A stretch of 64,000 nt of DNA, from positions 348,543,139 through 348,607,138 of the forward strand of contig NC_085137.1 of the NCBI RefSeq assembly GCF_035046485.1, written 5' to 3'. This DNA comes from Aedes albopictus. Taxonomy: Eukaryota; Arthropoda; Insecta; Diptera; Culicidae. Both the position numbers and the translations under genes were made by a program. This document shows positions 55,764 to 64,000 of the stretch, one piece after another (the stretch's first letter is position 1; each line of letters begins with the position of its first letter). The notes beneath the pieces were generated by a model. That model was not told the DNA's origin, ran no database searches, and was given only the letters and a program-made list of their open reading frames with translations.

Positions 55764-56706
55764 GTGAGTAGTGTTGAATTTATTTTGATTGCGTTTGCGT
55801 TGCAGTTTTGATGTGTATACAAATTGGATAAACACTAGCGTATGTAATTCTTTTTATTCTAAGCACTTGCACAGATAGCGTTGAAAAGATTATGATTAAG
55901 CGCTGTCACTCGTTCTCTGAAACAAAATCGGAATAAAGCTTAGGATTTTGCTCGGAATAAAGCTTAGGATTTTGCTCTCTAATGCAATTGAATGAAGTAT
56001 TGAAAATACTTTGTATATGAACGAGTGTTTATTTTTTTATAAGCAGCATGAAAAGAACTCACCAGATGAAAGATTGAAGCGAAGACTACTTTATCAAGAA
56101 GATATGGAACTCTGTTATTTTCAGTGGGGTGACACGGCTGTCAAACTCGGTACATCGCCGCTGCACCCAACATCATTTTTGGTACGGCGCGTTTTGGTAC
56201 CCACTTTCTGGTCGGTTTACCCTAACTTGCTCCTGATTTTCGGGTGTGTGGCTCGTGTATTGCTAGTGCTTATTTCAGAAATTACACATTTCAAACGAAA
56301 TCGTTGTTTTTGATGATTGTTTCCCTTTCCTTATCACTTTGCACGATATTATATGTAGCAGCGAAGCAGTGTCGATGTTTCCAGCGCATTTTTTCCATGA
56401 ATTAAGCAATCAAAACAAAAACATTGGACGCCATATTGAATTGAATGCTGGGTAGATGATTTTGGCCCTTCGTCATCCCCCTGGTTATTTTGCCATACTA
56501 ACGGCAAGCGTCACCGACGGCACCGCCGCCTGTTGAGCTAAGGTGGTTGTGTAAAAGTGGAGGCGTGTATTGGTGCGAATTAACCCCTTCCCGGCCACGA
56601 CTTCTTTCAAACTATTGAATGCTTAAAAATGCTATGAACAAAAAGTGCTCGCACAAAAGTTATTAGGGATCACTTAAATTTATCGAAATCGTAAAAAAAG
56701 ATTTTA

Positions 56707-56770
56707 ATTGTTTATCAATAGTTATCGATTGTTTATCAATAGTTATTGATTGTTTATCAATAGTTTCACT
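56707..56770 (+). repeat. Tandem TTGTTTATCAATAGTTATYGA
   Basis: Three consecutive near-identical 21-bp units, the last one decayed. Confidence 0.85.
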
Positions 56771-57009
56771 ATTGAACCAATAATTAGAGTGTACAAGTAC
56801 TCTAATAAGCTTATAACTTCTTCCCAAACGCTTTTATAACATGTTGAAGTGAACTGGTGTAGGTCGGATTCGCCAAAAATTTATGGTGTTCTACAGACAC
56901 CATGAGCGTTAAAAGGTTTAATTAAAAATAATTAAAAAGAATCGTCTTCCGAAACATGTTTTAATCGATTTTAGATAACGAAAAATGATATTTCAATCAA
57001 AATTTAAAA

Positions 57010-57290
57010 TTTAAAATAGAGGGATAATCTAATCTTTAACCGTGGTGGCGCTGCTAACTGATGGAGCTTCGGTGCTGATGGAGCTTCGCTCCTGTACTGA
57101 TGGAGCTTCGGTGTTGACACGGGTAATGCGTCGAACCCTTGGCGAATCATGCTGAGGTGTTGATGGCATGACTGACACTTGAAAATGGTTTCCAAAGTGC
57201 TCGAACCAGCGTTTCAACTGGTCAGCCGGGTCGGTCAGTAACTGTCTAGACGTGTCTTTCACGGGCATCGTAGTAGCATTCATCTTGATC
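57010..57290 (-). pseudogene. RTE-like LINE linker fragment
   Basis: Minus frame LLTDPADQLKRWFEHFGNHF resembles the linker between EN and RT in RTE-like LINEs. A tandem CTGATGGAGCTTCG(G/C) unit at 57057-57115 has expanded inside the former coding sequence. Confidence 0.55.
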
Positions 57291-57302
57291 CCACTAAGGG
57301 TG

Positions 57303-57493
57303 CTATTACACTCTTTGCCCAGACGCCAAATATTTGACCACTTTTGACAGATAAATTTTGGCAGGTTGTTTGGTTCTGTTTGTCCCTATTCGTTTTTCGA
57401 GAGTGACAAATGTTTTTGTTTGCCAGGTACACCTTGGTCAAAATTTAACTGTCAAAAGTGGTCAAATATTTGGCATTGGTCAAAAAGTGTCAT
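57303..57493. mobile_element. Inverted-repeat MITE (GCCAAATATTTGACC)
   Basis: GCCAAATATTTGACCACTTT near 57326 and AAAGTGGTCAAATATTTGGC near 57454 are inverted, with outer ACACTCTTTG / CAAAAAGTGT. It separates two blocks of RTE-like debris. The target duplication is unclear. Confidence 0.7.
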
Positions 57494-57780
57494 ACTAGCT
57501 TAAGGCGACGTGAAACATCGTAGAGGAGACGGATGGCGCCTGGTTTGCGGCTTTCTCGCCTTCGTCCTCGTCGGCTAGGGAGTCCGCCCACGCTCTTTTG
57601 CCCCGTCTACATGAGCGTTTCACTTCCTTCTCGAGAGCCGAATAGCGCTGACGGACTACGGCTTTGGCTCCTCGTGTTTTCGCTCGCTCTATCGCGGCTT
57701 TGGCGTTCCTTCACTCCTCTATCTTCCTCCAGGTATCATCTGTGATCCACTGCTTTCTTCGGGAGCGTAGCTCACCCAAA

Positions 57781-58640
57781 TTATTCTCGCCGGTGGCGAT
57801 AAAGGCGTTCTTGATGGCGCTCCGTTGATCTTCTACGCTTCCACCTATTCGGAGCACGGTTCTCTAGCTCATAGACGAAGGACCTTCTCACCGCAGCGTC
57901 TTCCAGTCGGCGTGTGTTGAACCGGCGCCCGATTTTCTCCTCCTGTCGCTGGATCCTGACAATGCGCCGTCGGATCTCGCCGATTAGGACATGATGGTCG
58001 GACGCAATGTCGGCGCTACGTTTGTTCCGCACCAAGTTCCGCACATCAAGAAGGCTCCGTCTCCATATTCGACTGATGCAGATGTGGTCGATATGATTTT
58101 CCGCGACGCCATCACGGGAAACCGAAACCCATGTCACTTTGTGCACTGGTCGACGTGCATTGTTGCCACAAAACTCTGCAAACAGCTCTTCGTTTTCGCT
58201 CATTTCTCCGAGACCATGGCGTCCCATGACGTGCTCATATTCCGAGTTGTCGGAACCAACCTTCGTGTTGAAGTCGCCCATGAGGATCTTGATATCACCT
58301 TTCGGAGTCTTGTCCACGACAGCATACTGTTGACTGTAAAAGTTCTCTTTATCTTGCAATTCGGCAGATCGGTTAACGCGTAACATTGGATCATGTAAGG
58401 TTTCGAATCCGTGTTCCGAATCTGGCTACAATTATCCTCTCATTAATAGGTTCCCACTTCATGAGCTGAGCACTTGCATGCGCTGAGCAGGAAACTAACT
58501 CCACGATGGCAAGGAGCGTGTTCACCTCGTAGGCCAGAGTATAGCAGAATTTGATCCGACGCCAATCTGTGTCCTCCAAAGTTCGGCCAACGGATTGCGC
58601 TCAGTCCTAGTAACTCAAGCTCAAGCTTCATACGGCATGC
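57781..58640 (-). pseudogene. RTE-like LINE endonuclease fragment
   Basis: Minus frame 58386-57781 (201 residues): FYSQQYAVVDKTPKGDIKIL, MGDFNTKVGSDN, HKVTWVSVSRDGVAENHIDH and ASDHHVLIGEIRRR show the APE-type endonuclease motifs GDFN, W-S and SDHH. The upstream part (58391-58631) is frame-shifted and has ELLGLSAIRWPNFG, the expected N-terminal segment. Broken and non-functional. Confidence 0.75.
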
Positions 58641-58699
58641 CTCATATGCTAGTTGTGCCAGTTTACCCTGCTGGGCTAGGGTTAATACATTTCAAGTTC

Positions 58700-59140
58700 C
58701 AGTTCTTATCCGTTGTTTAGCGCTAAAAGTCGTTGCCGTTGAATCAGTTCGTAATCTTTCATTTAAGGTTTCAGTAACGTTTTTTTTTTTGGGTTTCGGA
58801 GACAGTAGGTTGTTGGCCTAAGATCCCCTATCCACCGTGGTGGGGCTGCCATCTAAGGTATAGCTTCCGGTGGAGGAGCATTTCATATTCAGCCGCTGGA
58901 TGCCAGAACAGACGCTGTTTGAGCCGCACCTTCTTGGTGAACAGACGCTCGAGACGTACCTCCTCAATCTAGCTGAAGTCAGAAGAACAATAGTATCCAG
59001 GCTGCACTAACAGTTAAGCACACAACTCTTGGCTGGCGGTCTTTGTCATTGCTTGACCCGTGGAAGCATGAGGTAGGAACTTGTGAGGACCAGAGCTATG
59101 TTGGACGCTCTCCTTTTCGATTCACCGTTTTGCAGCCCAC
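58700..59140. other. No recognised feature
   Basis: Mixed-composition sequence continuing RTE-like debris, without a named motif. Confidence 0.3.
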
Positions 59141-59880
59141 ACTCACACAGCGAAACAAAAATTATCCATTGGTCTGTCTCAAAAGCCTACTTATATGTCT
59201 CCGACGGATTTTGGGCCGCTGAATCCGATTCCGGACTCAGATTTGCTCCAGCACATCACAATTTGGAGCTATACCTTTATTTGTTACCCTACCCTAACAT
59301 ACGATTTTGGGCCTTTTTGACTGCAAACCCTCAAACATGGACATATTTTTTTAAGCAATCAAAAGGTAAATTAGTCAATTAACATCTAAATTAACGACTT
59401 ATGCAAGATATTTCGTTTTACAAAATCGAATTTGATAGTTTTAAGCGATTCTTGTTAGATATTATGTTTCACATACAAGTCAATAGTTGCATGGAAGTTT
59501 ACACACTAAAATATAATGCTTAAGGCCTTTTCTTGTGTCATCACAAAATGGCTTCTTCAGAATCATCATCCAAATTCAACTTTACACAGTATTGCACTAA
59601 TACATTTACGTAAAAAAATCAACGCTTACCTTTTCTCTAAAATTCTCCACTTCACGCAAGATATTTTGAAAAGAAATATAGAACACACTATTCCAATTAA
59701 AATTCTCTTTCGAACTATCTATACCACAAAGAAATATTTTCACTCAAACTTGAAAATTATTCAAATTTGTCTCAACCGCACCAAGAGTTCGATGTTTACC
59801 ACCCACCACAGTACATACAACGACGACGGCAGCAGCGCGACGCGATGTCGATCGACAGTGATATCGATCTTGCGGGACAA

Positions 59881-60171
59881 TCTATATATATAAAAATGAG
59901 TTTGAAGTTCCTTTGAGGCAACAAAACTCACGAACGGATGAACCGATCGGCATGACTCTTGCACGGTTCGATTCGTATTCATGGTGGCTGTGTTTATATA
60001 TACAAAAAGTTACGAAAATTAACTATAAAAGTAAAAAATCGATAAAGTACAGATTTTTTATGAGTTGGGAAGAAAACCAACACGATTGAAATGAAACCAA
60101 TCTAGAAGGCGGTTCAACAATGACTTCCACGGTTGTCAAATTGGCAAGACAAAGTTTGCCGGGACAGCTAG
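59881..60171 (+). mobile_element. Non-autonomous Helitron-like element
   Basis: 5' end TCTATATATATAAAAATGAG and 3' end GCCGGGACAGCTAG are the typical insect Helitron ends (TC...CTAG). It lies between A (59880) and T (60172) and has no target duplication. 291 bp. Helitrons move by a rolling-circle Rep/helicase supplied in trans (family knowledge). Confidence 0.85.
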
Positions 60172-60635
60172 TTCATCAATAAAATCAATCAAAATCATTG
60201 AAATGGTCAACTCAAATTTATCGATTATACGTCGTAAAATCGAAAACTATTCTTCGAATGATTATTGTTGTACTTTGAATCACATATGATAGTAATAAAA
60301 GCAAATAATTTTTATTTGTGAAATCTCCTCCGCACTGTCCGCCAACACTGCTGCTGCTTGCAAACATCAACAGCGGAAGAACATACTAAGAGTATTCGAT
60401 CATTTTTAGCTTACTACACATAAAATTCGGTGTTTTTCGTAATATTGACACATGTTTCATTGTTATTTAGCAAAACAGAGTAGTCTACTTCTTGAATTGC
60501 TTTTAGATGATTAATAATCTTGAAATGTTTACATTGGTGAAAGCGAGACAAAGAGGTGCTATTTTTGTTTGTTTGTTTACAGAACAAATGTAAAAAGGCA
60601 ACACCACTACTGTTGCGCTCGATGATTGTTAGAAA

Positions 60636-60683
60636 TATATATATAATATATATTATATATATATATTATATATATTATATATA
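60636..60683. repeat. (TA)n microsatellite
   Basis: TATA-rich run with several A/T interruptions, immediately before a TA-flanked MITE. Confidence 0.9.
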
Positions 60684-60910
60684 GGGAATCGCGCTACTTG
60701 GGCGGTGGCTTCTATATTCGTCTGTTTTCCACTATAACTCAGTCAATCTTGAACCAATTGACACAATTCTTGGAATGCGGTGAGATAGGTATAGTATCTA
60801 CCCGTGTACAAAATTTCAAGTCAATCGGTTCAAAATTGACCGAGTTACAGTGGAAAACAGACGAAAATAACAGACGAAGAAAACCACCGCCCAAGTAGCG
60901 CGATACCCTA
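60682..60910. mobile_element. TA-flanked MITE (TAGGGAATCGCGC)
   Basis: Ends TA|GGGAATCGCGCTACTTGGGC and GCCCAAGTAGCGCGATACCC|TA. Inner arms CGTCTGTTTTCCACTATAAC and GAGTTACAGTGGAAAACAGA are inverted. 225 bp. Confidence 0.9.
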
Positions 60911-61369
60911 TAATATATAATAAGAATCGAAAAAGAAGTGCTGAAATAGGAGTGATACAGGGAGTCACTAAATATATCAAATTTAATTTGTTTGAACAAA
61001 ATATTTTGCATGAGTTGATAATTTAGATGTTAATTGACCAAAATACCCTTTGATAGCTTGAAAAAAAATTCATGCTTAATGGCTTGTATTAATCAAAAAA
61101 GCCCAAAATCACATATTTTGTCCTATAAATTGAGGTACCTATTGCTCAAAATTGTGACTTGTAGGAGCAAATCTGAGCCCGGATTCGGATTCAGCGGCGC
61201 AAAATCTGTCAGACACATAAGTTTGCTCTTGAGACAAAAAAAATGTTGCACTGTATCAGTGAAGGAGTGGGTTTTTTGTTCTGCTTTCTGCTTCACTGGC
61301 CTAATCATTCCCTCCGCAGTCTTTATGTTTCATTCTTCTTACAGCCACCTTTTCAACACCTGCTTCCAC

Positions 61370-61650
61370 CTTTTCAACACCTCACGTTATTCCGTACGGA
61401 AGCTCCCGTTATCCCTGACATTTCGAATCTCAGCACGAAGCCGTATAGAACTTCCGTGTTTCTAGAAAACGACACAGTAGTTCCATTTTCTCGCACTCCG
61501 CATCTCTCAGGCGGCATATTTTCCCACCAAAGATGCGGTTCTGCTGTTCCCGCTTCTGTTTGTATCGTTTCCCGTGCTGTCGGGTTCCATGCTGCAGCAT
61601 TACAATTGCCTGCGATGTAACCGTTCTGCAACCTCGTCGAACCAGTCGTT
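61370..61650 (-). pseudogene. RTE-like debris fragment
   Basis: The segment at 61535-61640 resembles 36230-36370 (CCGCTTCTGTTTGTATC, GTGCTGTC-GGTTCC and CGAACCA-TCGTT words). It is probably a relic of the same LINE, interrupted by the CACACT MITE on its right. Confidence 0.45.
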
Positions 61651-61659
61651 GTATTGATG

Positions 61660-61906
61660 TGCACACTTATTTTTTTTTCGCTGAATCTCGGCAATTTTTC
61701 TTGCTTTTTACCGAGATTGGCACCGCCGAGCGCTCAGCAAACTTGTTTTTCAACGAGATCTCAGCAATCGTGTCGTTTGTTTGCTGAGGTTCAGGAAATG
61801 TTTCGCTGAAATTCAGCTAACAAACGTTAGTTTTTACCGAGATTCAGTATAAAGATTTGCTGAGACACGGCGGTGCCGGCGTTTGCCGAGCTCTTCTTAG
61901 TGTGTG
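61660..61906. mobile_element. CACACTTA MITE with CGAGATCTCAGC word
   Basis: CACACTTATTTTTTTTTCGC (61662) and CTCTTCTTAGTGTG (to 61904), flanked by TG on both sides rather than TA. GCTGA(A/G)(A/T)TC and ACCGAGATT words are repeated across 243 bp. Confidence 0.75.
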
Positions 61907-61971
61907 CGTTCTTCAATCTGCATGTGTTCTTATCAGCAGCAGTGCTCTCGAAATCTGTTCTTCTCGGCGTA

Positions 61972-62190
61972 CCGTCCCCACTGAAACAAAGCTTGCTTAG
62001 TGTTCTACAAACACTTCTACAGTTATTAACTGAGAGGTTCCTCTTGCATTTTGCATGGGTATTTCGTGTTGCAGGCCCGAAGACAATCTATGCCCAAGGA
62101 AGTCAAGGACATTTCCATAAAAAAAAAGTTTCTGGGCCGACCGGGAATCGAACCTGTAACGCCCAGCATGGTCTGTGTATGGGTCCTTAA
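61972..62190 (-). mobile_element. Feilai-like SINE, head-truncated
   Basis: Minus strand: CAGGTTCGATTCCCGGTCGG (B-box), then the body TGACTTCCTTGGGCATAG, CTCTCAGTTAATAACTGT and AACACTAAGC, as in the 36553-36839 copy. The A-box head and the (AGA)n tail are missing. Confidence 0.8.
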
Positions 62191-62400
62191 TCCTTAACTA
62201 GTACATTTTTGCTGCTCGGTCATGACGGTCATGGCGTGATTAAGTACAATATGTACTAGTAGGTACCAGAGTAATGTTGCATTATCTCTTCCTAACTTAC
62301 AACTTGTGAGAGGTTTTTCATATTTTCGATTATATTTACTTTTCATGTTTATGTTAGGCAAGTGAAATAATTCTTTTTCGATCACAATCTTCTTTCACAG

Positions 62401-62671
62401 GGTCGCCATTTCCACGCACCTAGTCGAACCACAGGTTACCTACTGTAAGAATTCGTTCAATCGCACAGTTGTGTACGTCTCACTGGCCTTCACGGCGTCG
62501 TTGGCCATCCTGGTGACGATTCTGTGTACGGTGCGCCGCATCTACGAGCGGAACCGGCCACGCATCACCAAGCGTTTCAAAGTCACAAACAACACACAGA
62601 TGACCTCCCGTCCGGCAACGCAGTGTGAGATAACGATCGAGAACTGCTGCAACATGAACGTGTGCGAAACG
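62401..62671 (+). CDS. cue: Protein cueball, exon 3 (transmembrane helix)
   Basis: From acceptor CAG|GG (completing Gly) to ACG|GTAAGT, phase 0. It encodes VAISTHLVEPQVTYCKNSF, then a transmembrane helix of about 20 residues (VYVSLAFTASLAILVTILCT, about residues 560-581), a basic stop-transfer RRIYERNRPR, and an RFKVTNNTQMTSRPATQCEI tail with a Cys pair (NCCNMNVC) in the cytoplasmic domain. Frame and phase agree with exons 2 and 4. Short cytoplasmic tails with this pattern are typical of Cueball (family knowledge). Confidence 0.9.
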
Positions 62672-62829
62672 GTAAGTGGAATGTTCTGATATTCGGAAAC
62701 GTTTACAAAATTTTCGCCTTTTGTTTCTACATACGTGTTAGTAACGTTAGACCAGTATTTGGTCGAATACGTTGTTTTATACTTACCTTAATTAAAAGAT
62801 ATTCACATGGTTCAACCGAATAATTTCAG
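62672..62829 (+). other. cue: cue intron 3
   Basis: 158 bp, GTAAGT donor and TTTCAG acceptor. No repeat. Confidence 0.85.
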
Positions 62830-62961
62830 CCATGCTTCGACACAAAGATACTGCAGAAATCGTCCGCAAAGCCGGAAGACAAACAGTTCCTCCTGGACGA
62901 TATCGAAAGCATAGCTGGATCGTACCGTAAGCTTCCGAGCTGCGTTGCCGATAAAAACTAG
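62830..62961 (+). CDS. cue: Protein cueball, exon 4 (C-terminus)
   Basis: The phase-0 exon encodes PCFDTKILQKSSAKPEDKQF, then LLDDIESIAGSYRKLPSC and VADKN with TAG at 62959-62961. This is the cytoplasmic C-terminus of the 669-residue conceptual protein. The acidic LLDDIES segment is the only obvious motif (a dileucine-like sorting signal is possible but unproven). Confidence 0.88.
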   Translation, partial: PCFDTKILQKSSAKPEDKQFLLDDIESIAGSYRKLPSCVADKN

Positions 62962-63790
62962 CCTTTTTGATCGCGTGAGACTGAAACTGCCACCAGCACG
63001 TGGTCAATACTCCTCTCTACAGAGCGGCAGCTGTAAAAGTGCGATTAAAACTGAACTGTACATAAATCAACCGGTACAATGGGGACGGACCATTGCCACA
63101 ACTGAAATCTCTCCAATAGCAATATGTCTTAGTTAGTTGTGAACTAAATTATGTGATTAGAGTTATGCTAGTTTAGGTGGAAACCCTGCTCGAGAACTGC
63201 ACATTAGTTGAGGTGTTAGTCGGTTTGGTTATTATGGAAGTTTTTGAATTTATTGTTTTAATTAGTACTTTGTCCATTTGTGGCTCATTTTGAAAGGCAA
63301 TCTTTTAATTTGTTTCAACACGTCTATTTTGAAATTTGTCTATTAGTTTGAACAAAAGCGTACTTGAATAACCGAAACATGTTCCTTAAAAGCGATAGAG
63401 TACCAAAACGAGAACAAATAGCAATCAGCTACATATTTCTAAGGCAATAGAAAAAGCAGGTCATTTGTATGAAGTCATACCACAGAAATTCATCAACGCG
63501 CAAAGATTAACAATTTTTGTTTAAAGAAAACCTAAAATGTACCTTTTCAAAGTATGTTAACGTCAATAGCTCAGCATACTGTAAAAGTTACTCGCCTTAA
63601 CATGGAAAAAAACTCAATCAATTTTGCGGTTTGTACTTGTTGGAGCCGCGTAAAATTATAGGCGGTTGTTTCGGCTTATTTAACAGTTCCTTTAGTTGTT
63701 AGTGATTTGTTAATTATTTTTAGAATAAAGGTGCCAATTAGATGCCGCATTAATTGTCCAATAAATATCAAATTGATATTCAAACATCGA
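62962..63790 (+). other. cue: cue 3' UTR
   Basis: AT-rich region after the stop codon. Two poly(A) signals AATAAA are at 63724-63729 and 63760-63765. Transcript termination is expected near 63.78-63.8 kb. Confidence 0.55.
63724..63765 (+). promoter_or_regulatory. Candidate poly(A) signals
   Basis: AATAAA occurs twice, 36 bp apart, about 760-800 bp downstream of the cue stop. The second one is followed by a T/G-rich stretch near 63784-63800, fitting a downstream element. Confidence 0.5.
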
Positions 63791-64000
63791 TGCTTGTTTT
63801 GAGATGTGCGAAAAAATGCTTGTTTTACCAATCAACAACCAAGTAGTACTTGGATATACTGAAATACTTAATACTTCTAGTTTTCCTATGAACAAAGTCA
63901 TATGATTAAAAACCGGTCATCCACGTGTTCAAACAAATCATAACCATACGGTCAAATGTTGGTGAAGTGTTTCAATACGTGCAAACAATCCCGTTAATGC

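Larger units (their letters stand above)
59143..61258. mobile_element. Element D copy 2, long inverted arms, TCA duplication
   Basis: CACAGCGAAACA (59146) and TGTTGCACTGTA (to 61255), flanked by TCA on both sides. Arms share GGGCCGCTGAATCCG, CAGATTTGCTCCA and TTTTGACTGCAA with copy 1. It contains a Helitron-like element and a TA-flanked MITE, both inserted later. Non-coding; open frames inside the arms are not conserved between copies. Confidence 0.75.
55764..62400 (+). other. cue: cue intron 2 (6.6 kb)
   Basis: GTGAGT donor and TTCTTTCACAG acceptor. It is filled with RTE-like debris, element D copy 2, a Helitron-like element, MITEs and a SINE, all listed separately. 55.8-57.0 kb shows only AT-rich sequence, including a three-copy 21-bp repeat at 56707-56770. 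Confidence 0.75.

Noticed and set aside
54541..55835. Minus frames opposite cue exon 2
   Set aside because: Antisense shadows of the real exon.

Overview
This is a eukaryotic, AT-rich, repeat-dominated window that reads as a mosquito nuclear genome, most probably Aedes (Stegomyia). The evidence is a split Cueball-type receptor gene with canonical GT-AG introns, a tRNA-headed SINE of the Feilai type, R1-clade and RTE-like LINEs, and a very high density of short TA-flanked inverted-repeat elements. No bacterial-style gene, operon, rRNA, functional tRNA or CRISPR was seen.

Host genes. (1) The 3' part of an N-alpha-acetyltransferase 60 (NAA60-like) gene lies on the + strand, with exons at 909-1129 and 1203-about 1314; its 5' exons lie outside the window. 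(2) A complete gene for protein cueball (cue) lies on the + strand, with coding exons 19848-19920, 54230-55763, 62401-62671 and 62830-62961. The exon phases agree and give a 669-residue protein with a signal peptide, YWTD/LDLR-B repeats, EGF-like repeats, one transmembrane helix and a short cytoplasmic tail. Introns 1 and 2 (34.3 and 6.6 kb) are largely transposable elements. All long LINE pieces in them are antisense to cue, except one nested ORF1-only retroposon.

Layout. 1-19.4 kb: NAA60 3' end, then DNA-element remains, including a pile of nested TA-type elements at 13.0-18.7 kb. 19.4-19.9 kb: cue 5' end. 20-54 kb: intron 1, with degenerate short-period arrays, MITEs (hAT, piggyBac and TA types), RTE-like LINE debris, and a nearly full-length R1-clade LINE (38.36-45.12 kb, 12-bp target duplication). 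The LINE has intact ORF1 and ORF2 broken by one in-frame TAG and a 1.2-kb insertion that carries an intact zinc-finger ORF1-like gene. Further on is a TTTCAG-type minisatellite holding a small non-autonomous LTR element with two perfect hairpins. 54.2-63 kb: the remaining cue exons, with RTE debris, a Helitron-like element and MITEs in intron 2.

Most notable: (a) a group of TA-flanked non-coding elements that share a GGGT-type terminus and carry family-specific words iterated internally; (b) paired hairpins in the small LTR element, spaced identically from two copies of the LTR start, with compensatory base differences; (c) a HAL1-like ORF1-only retroposon; (d) multi-level nesting that gives a relative insertion order. 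All calls are by eye; no database search was run.
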